Assembly: GCA_013397845.1 (NCBI GenBank)
Contig: VZTG01001889.1
Coordinates: 1 to 64,000, forward strand
Origin: Melanocharis versteri
Lineage: Eukaryota > Chordata > Aves > Passeriformes > Melanocharitidae
Direction: 5' to 3'
Length of the DNA: 64,000 bases
In this document: positions 46,056 to 56,248 of the stretch, piece after piece
Numbering within the stretch: the first letter of the stretch is position 1
Layout: each line of letters starts with the position of its first letter
Notes under the pieces: generated by a model
The model's input: only the letters and a program-made list of their open reading frames with translations
What the model was told of the DNA's origin: nothing
Databases searched by the model: none
Position numbers and translations under genes: made by a program

Positions 46056-48442
46056 TTTGGGTGGGTTTTTTGCTTATACATCCTGAAAATGAAAGTCTTA
46101 AAAGGCTTTTCCTCTTCACTCGCAGGGCAAACAGCATTGTGTGTATTGCATGTGAATTTTAAAGCTTGTATAGCCAGTCTTGCAACTTCCTCTGCTCTTG
46201 TGTGTGCAGCCTTTCCCTGCCAGGGCTCCTAAAAACCTTTTTCATGTGCCTGGATGACTCTGGTTTGGAAGGCCACCTTTCTTTTCTGTTTTGAAATGAC
46301 TTTTCAATAGGTTGACAGCATGGTAAATGGATAATGCACCATGTTGGAAGTGCACTAAAAATCCATTTCTGCCACTCAGGCTATTTTAGAATGCTCCCAA
46401 AGATTCTAAATTGTTTTATAATCCTGGCACTGCTATTCCTGAAGAGCACAGGGCATAAAACAAGAATGACATGTGCTCCAAACTCTGTTAACCTGTGCTA
46501 ATGCAGGAAGTAAAACACTTCCAGAAGAAAAAAATGGAAGATTTTGCTGTGTGGATGGACCCACTGCAAGGTAATGAGACAGAATAGTGAAAGAATACAC
46601 TTTAAAGTATGAGCTGAGCTTATGCAAAGTTGCGTAATTGTAATTAGAGATGTCTTCTGCTTAATTAGTTAATTAAGCTCCAGTCTGGTCATTTAAGCAC
46701 TTAGTAGCATTTATCTGTACTTGTCTTGTGAGGTTTAGCTTGGTGTGGGTGAGCAGTATTGTCCCCAACGCAGGTACAGCACATTATAGCTCACATTTTT
46801 AGCAGTTTTTAGCATGTTTTGGAAGGAAAGATGAGTTCTTAGCATGACCTATGTTAATATTACAATCACTCAGCAATGACTGGTTGAAAGGGGTTTGTTT
46901 TGATTAAGATTATAGAGTTTCTGCAAACTTTGTGGTAAAATGCTGCCTTTGCATTTTTCAGTTTTCTGCAGAAAGCTGGAGTGAAACATAAAATACTAGA
47001 AAAAAGTGATGCTTCCCAGCCTTGCCTCAATTTTAGCAGCTGTGCATCATTTACAGTTACTTGTGAGAGCTGATGTTGAAGTACTTAAATATCTCCTCTG
47101 TGTGAGACAGGTTTCCGGCTCCCTGTGTTTCTCTGGGTGCATTTTTGATTCCTTGAGAGCTGTGTCAGAAGGGCCCTGTTTAGAGATGCGCCTTCTCATG
47201 TTTGCTTATTCTAAGTTCATTGTTTTGCTCTTGTCTGCTCTTGCTAAACCTCCAGCAGTGACTAACGGCGTGGGCATGGTCTCGTGGGACAGCGTTCTCC
47301 AGGTTTCCTCTTTACCGCCCTCCTGGCTTGTTCTGGAGAAGATATATTAGTCTCAAGACTGACTGGATTAGCCACTGTCACACTGCTAATACCAGTGTCT
47401 GGACTCATCCTGGCTTTTCTCAGTCACCAAGATGGGAATCTCTGTACTGTGCACTCTTTCATTTCTTGTAAAATCTTGTCTATCTGTGACAATCATCACA
47501 AACTGGATGGTTCCTTGGACATAACTATGCTCGATTACGTAGTCCTATTGTTTATTTCAGTGGAGATGGGCTACGACTTCCCAAAAATACATCTATACCA
47601 AGTATTTTTCACTTAAAAGTTACACAATGTCTAGCTGGGCAGGTCTTCAAACTGTTTCATGCCCCAAAAGCCAGCTAAGTGAATCCACTGCATTTCATTT
47701 GGAATTCAGGGAATGCTTCCATACACTAGCTAAAGTGTTGTCTTCCTCTGACACTTCAGGTTCTAAAAAAATGTCATATTTTTATTTAGGAAAAGTGACT
47801 TGTAAACACATTCTTTACTTCATAAAAAGTGCAGCTTTGGGCAATCCTGAGAAGAAAAACCAAACAAACAAATCCAGCCTAAATTAGACAACCTTTGCCA
47901 CCACCACTGTTTCTATTTGATAATTATCACTATATTTCTATGGCAATAACCCAGAGACCTGCTCAGGGTTTTGTTTTGGCTTGTCACTGAGCCAACGACA
48001 CTAATTCCTGACTCTACTACAAAATTTGAGGATAGCATGGGTTGAAAATAAATTTGGAGTAATATTAAAATAAATATGATCTGTTTGCACACTAAATATA
48101 TTAATTAAAGAATGTGTATCATGCACGTATACCGCACTGCAATTATGTTGTAGAATTACAGGGAAACACATTGTTCTCAAACTTAATTATGCACATATTT
48201 AAAAGACAGCCTTCTCTCCTTTTTATTCCTGCCTTCAGATGATAAATATCTGACAATTTTGTAAGTTCCTGCAGAAGAGCACATCAATGGATCTGACTCT
48301 TAATCAGTATATTTTTTTATTTCACTCATACAACCTTGACTTATACTCTAGTTATTATAGTGCTCAACCTCCACAATATAATATTATTATATATGTAATT
48401 ATTATTATATTTATTATTATTATATATAATATTTTAAGTTAT

Positions 48443-48672
48443 TTTATTCATGATCACTTTGAACATCAGCACTCTGTACAAATATAAAAGCTCTCTATAA
48501 ATTAAATAAATATGTTAATAATTGAAATAAGACATAAATATCTGATAATTCATATATGAAACATTCATGTTAACATTGTGGTGTCTCTTCGTGGTGCTCT
48601 GTCTTCCATCAGAACCAGCTCTAGTGTTGGGTAAGAGTTGTCTCCAAGTATTTGGGGTGCACACACCTGTCA
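48443..48672 (-). other. Probable 3' UTR of the second cytokine gene
   Basis: About 230 bases from the TGA to an AATAAA signal on the minus strand (48,448-48,443). ATTTA pentamers occur near 48,505 and 48,537. The limit is inferred from the signal. Confidence 0.45.
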
Positions 48673-51443
48673 TCAGGACTCCCAGCAGTTCTCATGCACC
48701 TTCTGGAAGTATCTTGTGAAGTGCTTCGGGGCTGTCTGTACGGCGTATCGGTCTGTCATCGGACAGGATGTGGTGTTCTTGGGTTGCTGCAATAATGATA
48801 ATACCAACAGGTAATAGTCAAAATAATGGAGGAAATAAGAAGAACATATTGCTGAGAAGCTGTCGGTGATTGTTCAAGGGGATGTTTAATCAGAGGAAAG
48901 ACAGATCTGCATGAATGAACAGAAAGAAGACATTTGAATATTGGGAATACTTCTTCCTGGCTGACTTTGCTTACTGAGATGTGGCTTAGGGCCTTTTCTT
49001 ATTAGTGTCCTGGCTAATGACAAGTCCCAGGATTTGTCTACAGGTGATGCATCTTTTAGGAAACTCTAACTTCCATCCAGACTCTATGAATTCAGGTAGC
49101 TCCTGTAAAACCACTGCTGAGCAGCAGCCATAATGCTCAACACTGCGAAACTAAGGGTATGCAGAGATGGCATCAAAATTTTGCTGTTGACTTTAGACAG
49201 CCAGGATGCTGAGATGATTAATTTCATGTTTTGAAAACAAGTGAGTGGTACATTCACATAATTTCGTATTTTTATCTAGGGCGTCCCTAATCCAGCCAGG
49301 GGAGTTGGAACTAGATGAACTTTAAGGTCCCTTCCAACCCAAACCATTCCATGATTCTATGATTATAAATAGTTCATGAGAAACTTACTGTATGTGTTTT
49401 CTTTAAAGTTGATGTTATGTGATCCACGTTTTTCTCCATCAGAGAAATATGGGCTCCTGCTGGATTATTTCTAAAGGAAACTTTCAGTCCTTCTATGGTT
49501 CTTTCAAGTTGACAGGGAACATGACTGCACTAAAAAAAAAATCAAATAACAGCAAAATTATATTCTGCCAAATGAGTTAACTTTTATCTGATGCCTAAAA
49601 GAAGGCTACCTGGAACAGAGGCTGGACAGAGTTAAAGAATAAAATAGATATTTATTGAAAGGCCTTCACAGGACACACCCTGGGAGTACAAAAGCCTGGC
49701 CAAGACTACACTTAAGATGGACCCCCAAGATGGACGCTGGGTCACGGGTTCTCGCCCTTTTTATAAGTTTTGGCCCATTTACATATTCGGGCCAACTGTC
49801 CAACCACAGCTTCAGTCCACGCAGTCCCATCCTTTCGGACTGTCCCCTCTCAATCCATGGCTGTTTACATTCTTGGGGTCTGAAGCTGCAAATGTCCTTG
49901 GTTCTTTGGGCTGGAAACGGTGTGTTTTGTCCAGCCAGGCTAGGAGAAGAGCTGTTAGCACTATACAAGAAGCCCAGAGTTACAGACACACTAATGCAGT
50001 ATAAAATCTAAAAAATATGAAAGTTAAAACTAAAGGTATCATTCTTCCAGCAAATTCAATAACTATTTGCATGCATAGCAGAAACAGAAATTACCTATTG
50101 TCTACTCTATTTCTGTACGAATACAGAAAGAGGTACTTTCCTATGTTTTCTGGGGTTTGATAAAAAATCTACAGCAGGAGAGAAATGAAACACATTTTAA
50201 AAATTGTTATAAAGGAAAATAGAGAAAAGAATTGTAAAAGCAGACTAAAATCCATTGAGATTACAGCTTTATCAAAACCTCAGTAGCCCAAGGATGTTAG
50301 ATCTGCCAACTCCATCTCCCAGCTATATCTCCCACAGAGGACAGAAGCACTGTACCCCTCTGTCTATATCTTAACCTTCTTTAAAGTTGCAAGTTCTAAA
50401 CATTTTTTCCTCTAAAACAACAGGCTGGCTACTCTTAATTATTTTTCATGAACCTTTTTTCAGTTCACAGAACTTGAGAAATCTGCAGACCACAAACTGA
50501 AACTACTGATCAACAGGGTTGTGGGCAATAAGTTCTTGTCCCAACAAATTGCTTCCTTCAGACACAAACTTCACGGTGCTTTATAACACCCAACTTGTTT
50601 GTTTGCCAAGAGGTAAGAGCATTTTAGTGCTTCAAGTACTAGCCCTATTCATCACCTTTGGTTCTAAATGACAGCGGTGATGTTCAGGGTCTGCACCTCA
50701 CACAGTAATATTGAGAACAGCCTCAGTAGTAATCTCTCTGGAAGAACTCCTGAGATTGCCTTCAGCAGGAGTATAACCAAGTCTCAGAGACCATGGTCAC
50801 AGAATTGGTTATTTATTTCCATAGCTTTACATACAAGGAAGTTCACTGAATTTGACAGAACTGCCCATGAACAATTAGCATATGTATTCCCTTTTAGTGA
50901 GATATGGTCTTTTTTAGTAGTCTAACTCTTTCCCTCAAGATCTGCTACAAAGCATCATCATTTTTCAAATAATTAACAACAGCAGAATAAAGAATTTGAA
51001 AATCTTACCTGAAATTTCCCCTTGGGTACTGGAAGAAAGATCTAAAATTTTTAAAAAGAATATACTGTTAGAAGGTATTTCTCCTCTAAGTGACTGCCAC
51101 ATTGTTAGACATCTTGAACTACATATCATCTTCATCAGGCTTTCTATTTCTGAACTTCCTTTGGGGAAACAATTACAGCACCAGCTTCTGAGGAAAGCTT
51201 GACACGCAGTGCCAACTTTAACAAACAAAACACAGGACATGCAAACTAGAGCTGAAACTAGCCCAGACTTCATTTTATATTTCCATCAAAAGAATTGTAG
51301 GAAATGAAGAGAAAGAGATAACCACCCACCTCTTTGTTTGCTAGAGCCACTAGAGCCTTGAGGTTTGCTTGAAATTCTTCTATTGCACCTCCCATTGAGC
51401 CAGGTAAGCAGCAACTCACCAAGAAGATACAGAGCAACAGCAT
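48673..51443 (-). CDS. Second IL5-family cytokine gene (four exons, intact), between IL5 and RAD50
   Basis: Exons: 51,443-51,330 (38 codons), 51,041-51,009 (33 nt), 49,529-49,389 (141 nt), 48,786-48,673 (37 codons plus TGA). All junctions are GT/AG and phase 0, giving 133 residues. The signal peptide MLLLCIFLVSCCLPGSMGG is strong. The 33-nt exon 2 encodes IFLPVPKGKFQ, whose PVP core matches mammalian IL5 exon 2; the exon count, phases and tandem orientation also match IL5. Exon 3 shares a C-x9-G...NNPA pattern with the neighbouring IL5. Mature cysteines are C50, C55, C104 and C130. The last two sit in TTSC...ENCW, 26 residues apart, very like the SC...CW pair near the end of GM-CSF (25 apart). 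One N-glycosylation sequon lies at N100 (NTT). Introns contain a solo LTR and a CR1. It may be a tandem IL5 duplicate, the avian cytokine-like gene KK34 at an unexpected place, or an unnamed IL5/CSF2-family member. The gene structure is seen directly; function is inferred. Confidence 0.85.
49285..49368 (+). mobile_element. CR1 LINE 3'-end fragment in a cytokine intron
   Basis: GAACTTTAAGGTCCCTTCC followed by CATTCCATGATTCTATGATT. A short CR1 tail in intron 3 of the second cytokine gene, only about 20 bases from exon 3. Confidence 0.88.
49600..50045 (-). repeat. Solo LTR (class II type, probable) in intron 2 of the second cytokine gene
   Basis: About 440 bases contain, on the minus strand, CAATAAATATCTATTTTATT as a polyadenylation region and a TATAAAAAGG box (plus-strand CCCTTTTTATAAG near 49,757). 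The layout and wording resemble songbird ERV LTRs I remember. There is no internal retroviral sequence. The ends are approximate. Confidence 0.65.
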
Positions 51444-51490
51444 TTTGGGTTCAAGGAAAGCTGTGTTTGATTTATGCACCATACGCTGCC

Positions 51491-51498
51491 TATATATA
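51491..51498 (-). promoter_or_regulatory. TATA box of the second cytokine gene, with NFAT-type GGAAA sites upstream
   Basis: TATATATA lies 48 bases upstream of the ATG at 51,443, as in T-cell cytokine promoters. GGAAA cores on the plus strand occur at about 51,453, 51,519 and 51,537 and could bind NFAT. An earlier in-frame ATG at 51,482 lies too close to the TATA box to be within the mRNA, so 51,443 is preferred. Confidence 0.65.
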
Positions 51499-51499
51499 C

Positions 51500-54070
51500 C
51501 TTGAATATCACATGAAAGGGAAAGTTTTCTCATATAGGAAAAGGCACAAGACCATGGTGTGAGTTATAGGCACTGTGGGATGCCTCACTGGGGACCTGTT
51601 GGGGGTTTCCTTCCTTCTGACATCAAGTAAGGGGAAAATACCTTTGTGGATAAGAGATGCCACTTTCTTACATGATATCAAAAACTCATCACAGGAAATA
51701 GGAGCATTCCTTCTGTAACACAGATATTTATGTGGTTCTATTCTTACTTTTGCATCACATAATCAGAGAGGTGGAGATCTGAAAAGGTATGTAGTTTTTA
51801 CATCCCACTCAGTAATATGCCATCTTTTGTTCAGTGGGATTTTCTAATATGAACTGCAGTTCGAGGCTGAGTAAAAAATACCTGTAACTTCTTAGACATA
51901 CACAGACCCTAACACTACTTAACCAGTTTGGATTATTTACCCTTCCTCCCTCCCCCTCACTGTTTGGGGAAATTCACCATAGAACACATAGCTGGAAAAG
52001 GCATAGGTTTAATTGACAGCCCAGCGGTGAAAGCATGGCAGGTATTAATGGCTGGAATTAGCTGTCCTGGCATCAGGTGAAAACCTTGTCCCTTTACGTA
52101 AGTGGAAAAACTCAATCTACTGAAAAAAACCAAATGCTTATAAATGGCTGAAACCTACTCTCAGATGACTGGCAAGGGCTTGTGAGAGGGCAACACTCAC
52201 TCACTAAAAGGTTACAATTTTCCAGCAAAATTGGACAAATCATTCAACGACATGAGAAGAGTCATCTGGTTTTCCATAGCTACCTGCTTGAGAGGCCCAG
52301 GAGCAGAAAAGACCTTGTGCACATCGAATTATCAGTTTTTCAGCACATAATTTCATGAGCAGATCTGTTTAAGTTTTGTTGAAAATACTGCTTAACTAGT
52401 TTTTAAATACTGTTTTTAAATTCTTGTCCTAAAATTCGGCAAGAAAATCATAACTACAAGTTTAAAAAGCCATCTTGAAAGGATCTTTTGAACCTAACTG
52501 AAAAAGCTCCTGATAAAGCTTTTAACATTAAACTAATGAAACATTCTGTTGTCAAGCCACAGCCAAAGAAACACAAGAGATCCCCAGATGAAAATGTTTG
52601 GTCCCTAGAAGAGCATGTAGAAATAATACAGGATATACTTCCATTCCTCTGCAGAAATCAGCATTTGGCTGCTCTTATAGTAGTTTAGACTGGAAAGATA
52701 AAAGTGTGTAACCGCTTTTGTTCTTCTACCTAAGTTCGAAACAGATTGACAGATTTCTAGAAGGGATGACATAATAATAAACATTGCAGGAAAGAGGTTG
52801 TCCCTTCTGTTCCTCAGCCTTTCATGTTCACGCTCATATTCATAGATTTATAGACTCTGAAAAGCTGATAACTGTGCTGGTGAAAGGAGAACAATCACAA
52901 GTGAAGAAATCATTCCCACAAAACCATCCCACAGCAGCATAAACACACACACTTTTTAGAGAATAAATTTAATATTGATGGGAAAGTGGTATGTGTGAAA
53001 CAGAAAACTCTTACCAGAAACAGTGCCAATAATTGTCTCCTAATCATCAACTTTCGGAGAATATTCCAGAGGTCAGACTGGCCACAGAATCAGGGTATGA
53101 TCCATGCATCATCTAAAAGCAATGTGGAAAAGTGTTGCCATAGAGAAAGCACTGTGCTGCTGAACAACTGAGTCATACCGAGGCAGCTACAGGGCAGGAG
53201 GCAACACACAAATGGAGTATAATCTGGTGTCATCTCTCCAGAGGAGTTGTATTGGCTTCTCAAAGATGGGTGTGAACTTTGGCAATATTTTTACAGGCTG
53301 TTCAGCCAATATGGACACTGATTTCTTCTTGTCTCAAAATCTGAAGTGGCTATAGCTCACATTTTGTGAACATTTTTTGCACTCATAAAAGGTAGGATTA
53401 TCACTGGAGTACAACTGTAGTGAAAGCCTGAATTGCTGGCCACAAAACCACCTGCTGGCTACCAGTTTCTGATAAGGTCCAGACTTCGTCTATCATCTGT
53501 TACTCATTTTAATTACAGATGATGCTCAGATTGAGCACAAAGGGCTGTCTTCTAAAGTTTGCCTCTGTCACCTAACCATGAACTTGATCTGACGAAAGAA
53601 TTAGTTGCGTTGTTTCCCTTCATGGAGAAAATTCAGTAAGCACTAAAATATGCTGGCAAATTATCAATCAATCTTGGAGTTGGCCTCAAATTAGATTCCC
53701 AATGCTGTCGGCTCATACAGTGAACCTGAGATGGCTCCCAGCTGGCCAGGGGCTGCTGGGTCAAGGTAAGAGTGTGTATGGCACGTGCAGCCTGACCCTA
53801 TGTTTGGTTCTGGAGGGACTCCTGGTCCTCAGGAGTAGGATAACAAAGCACCAGAGAAGGAGGAGGAAGGGGCAGTCCTCTGGCTAGGACTTTTTTCTAA
53901 CTGCATGATGAATAGGAGATAGAGAGCAAAGAGGAAGAGGACGTGGAAGAAGACTGGTACAACGGGGCAAGGAGCTCTGTTGGCCCTAGAGAGAAATGAA
54001 CTTGAGCAGCCAAAGGGAGCGATCCCCTTTCCTACCCCTGATCATCTGGAACTTTCCTGCAGCCCCTAAA
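51500..54070. other. Intergenic stretch between the second cytokine gene and the RAD50 upstream repeats
   Basis: Unique, AT-leaning sequence with short ORFs lacking support. No repeat or exon was recognised. Confidence 0.45.
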
Positions 54071-54076
54071 ACTGCC

Positions 54077-54610
54077 TGTCTTGGTTTCAGCTGAGGTGGA
54101 GTTAATTTCTTCTCAGTATTTGGTACAGTGTTGTGTTTTGGATTCAGAATGAGAATAATGTTGATAGTATACTGATGTATTGGCTTTTTCTAAGTTGTTG
54201 TATCCTAAGTCAAGGAATTTTTTTTGGTGTCTGGTGGTCTGCCAGTGAGGAGGTACAGAAAAGAAACAGTGAAGGAGCACAGCCTGGACAGGTGACCCAA
54301 ACTGGCCAAAGGGATACTCCACACCATGGAACATTATGCTCAGTAGATAAACTGAGGGAGTTACCTGGAAAGGGTCTGGCATCGGTCAGCAGGTGGTGGG
54401 CAATTTTATTTGGCATCAGTTATTTGGGTTTTTCCCACTATTAATTTTCATTATTATTATTTACCACTATTATTGTATTTTACTCTGTTTTCTGTTATTA
54501 AACTACTCTTATCCCAACCTACAAGTTTTAGAGTTGATTCTTCTCCTCATTCCACTGAGGTTGAGGGAGAGGAGAGATCGAGCCAGTGGCTGTGTGGCGC
54601 CTCATCATCA
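54077..54610 (+). repeat. Avian ERV LTR remnant (probable ERVL type)
   Basis: Begins TGTCTTGGTTTCAGCTGAGG, the start I associate with a common avian LTR family, and continues to ATTAAACTACTCTTATCCCAA, a typical 3' region of that LTR. No internal sequence is attached. The right end is blurred by the CR1 that follows. Confidence 0.6.
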
Positions 54611-54639
54611 CGATGTAAGACAGACATTAAAGCTATTAG

Positions 54640-55072
54640 AGTGTCCGAAGGAGGACAGCAAGAATGGGGAAGGGTCTGGAGAAGAAGCCCTGTGAGGAGC
54701 GGCTGAGGGTACTTGGTCCGTTCAGCCTGGACGAGACTGAGGGGTGATCTTGCGGCAGGGTACATCGGCAGATACTGATCTCTTCTCTGTGGTGATCAGT
54801 GATAGGACTTGAGGGAATGGCCTGAAGTGTCAGGGTAGGTTTAGGCTGGGTATCAGGAAAAGGTTCTTCACCCAGAGGGCGGTTGGGTACTGAACAGGCT
54901 CCCCAGGGAAGTGGTCACAGCACCAAGCCTGACAATGCTGAAGAAGCGTTTGGACAAGGCTCTCGGGCAGATGGTGTGACTCTTAGGAATGGTGCTGTGC
55001 AGGGCCAGGAGTTGGACTCGATGACCCTTGATGGTCCCTTCCAACTCAGCCTGTTCTGTGACTCTGTGATTT
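54640..55072 (+). mobile_element. CR1 LINE fragment
   Basis: CR1: GAGGAGCGGCTGAGGGTACT, TTCTTCACCCAGAGGGCGGT, GGTCCCTTCCAACTCAGCCT, ending TCTGTGACTCTGTGATT. It lies about 120 bp before the RAD50 CpG island. Confidence 0.92.
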
Positions 55073-55189
55073 CCAGCTGGGCTTAAACCACGATACCGCC
55101 TCAAAATTCCATCGCTCCTGTCTGAGTCCTTACGAGACCCGGTAGCCCGGACGCGCAGCGAAAACACCAATACCCCTCCCCCACCCCAG

Positions 55190-55785
55190 AGCCCTCAGGC
55201 GGCCCGGTGGGGCGGTGCGAGCCTGGCGGGCGGGGCCGCCATGGCCGGGGCGGGGCGGGCGCGGGGGTTGCCGGGGCACGGGACGGTAGTGGCGGCGGTG
55301 GAGGTGATCGCAGGGTTAGGGGAAAAGAGGGTGGCCGGGCTGGGGGCATGGTACCGCGGCGGACTCAGCTCGGGTGCGCTCGGACGGCGGGTAGGGGAAG
55401 GGCCGCCCCAGGGCCTCCTCCTGGAAAACGTCCGCCCCCGGCGCCGCGCGGAGCTGCGGGCGGGAAAGCCCCGCTGCCATCTCTGCCTCGGCAGGAAATG
55501 CCTTTTCCCGGGCCGAGCCCCGCCGGGCACCCACAGAGGAGCCGCGGGAGGGCCTAGCCCGAGCCATCGGCCCCGTGGAACACCCCCGGAATACGCAGCC
55601 ATACACACACTACTCAGGCGTGTTTGCAGTGGGTCGGTGGCGGGCCTTGGGGTCGGAGTTGCCTCCCCCAGTCCCCTCCAGTGCTCGAGGCAGCTCCCAC
55701 CCGTGCACAGCCAATGGTCTGTGCCCGCCCCATGGCCTGGGAAGGCTCGAGTCTTCCCCTTCATATCAGGAATTAGGACAACGTG
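55190..55785 (+). promoter_or_regulatory. RAD50: RAD50 CpG island promoter
   Basis: A GC- and CpG-dense block with GGGCGG Sp1-type boxes, a GCCGCCATGG motif resembling YY1 (55,237-55,246) and a CCAAT box in AGCCAATGG (55,709-55,717). It is the only CpG island near the RAD50 start codon (56,249), so it is very likely the promoter, with either a long leader or a non-coding first exon. The 284-codon minus-strand ORF across it is a composition artefact. Confidence 0.75.
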
Positions 55786-56248
55786 ATTGTGGATATGCCT
55801 GAGAGAAACAGGCATTAGCAAAGCTTGCACGGAGTTGGGTGTTGCAGTACAACAGTGGGTTATCAAAGGAAAAAAAATATTGGGGCTTCTGTTGCGTTTG
55901 GGGCATTTTGAAGGCACGTGCATAGTGTTTGTGAAGTGGGATAAAGGGTTATTTGGCGCCATTGTGTTTGATTTCATGATACATAGTATGGCATTTAGCT
56001 TGGAGTTGCTTAATGTCTCAGTTTGAAACAAATAAGGTGTTGTCTTCATATGTTTTGTACCTTGAGCAGTAACTGAAGAACATTAGCTGTTTTAAATATA
56101 TTCATCATATGTTGTGCTTGTATAGGTGTCTAGTCAGCTTTCAGTAATCTGTTGTGATTTCTGCTTAGTGGATTTTCCACAAAGCTCTGTTTTACAGGAT
56201 TTACAGTGTTTACACCTCTGACTTTGGAACAGAAGTTGTTCAGCAGAA

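Larger units (their letters stand above)
41510..48430. other. Intergenic stretch between IL5 and the second cytokine gene
   Basis: Holds one CR1 fragment (42,690-42,885), a possible orphan exon (45,938-46,055, listed separately) and otherwise unique sequence. ORFs in 43,215-44,040 have no splice or family support. An AT-rich run lies at about 48,375-48,435. Confidence 0.45.

Noticed and set aside
50965..51270. 102-codon minus-strand ORF with a hydrophobic start, considered as a separate small secreted protein
   Set aside because: Its end contains exon 2 of the second cytokine gene (in another frame) and the rest is intron. The hydrophobic start lacks promoter or splice support.
48673..51443. 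Second cytokine gene as a decayed IL5 pseudogene
   Set aside because: All four exons are open, all six splice sites are canonical, and the signal peptide, TATA box and polyadenylation signal are present. This is not the pattern of a pseudogene.
48673..51443. Naming the second cytokine gene IL3, CSF2, IL4 or IL13
   Set aside because: The 33-nt exon 2 and PVP core fit IL5 best, and none of those genes is expected between IRF1 and RAD50. Only the C-terminal cysteines recall CSF2, so the symbol is left empty.
55195..56049. 284-codon minus-strand ORF over the RAD50 CpG island
   Set aside because: It lies in GC-rich promoter sequence, has low-complexity Pro/Ala/Arg composition, no family similarity, and several overlapping ORFs in other frames. 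It is a composition artefact.
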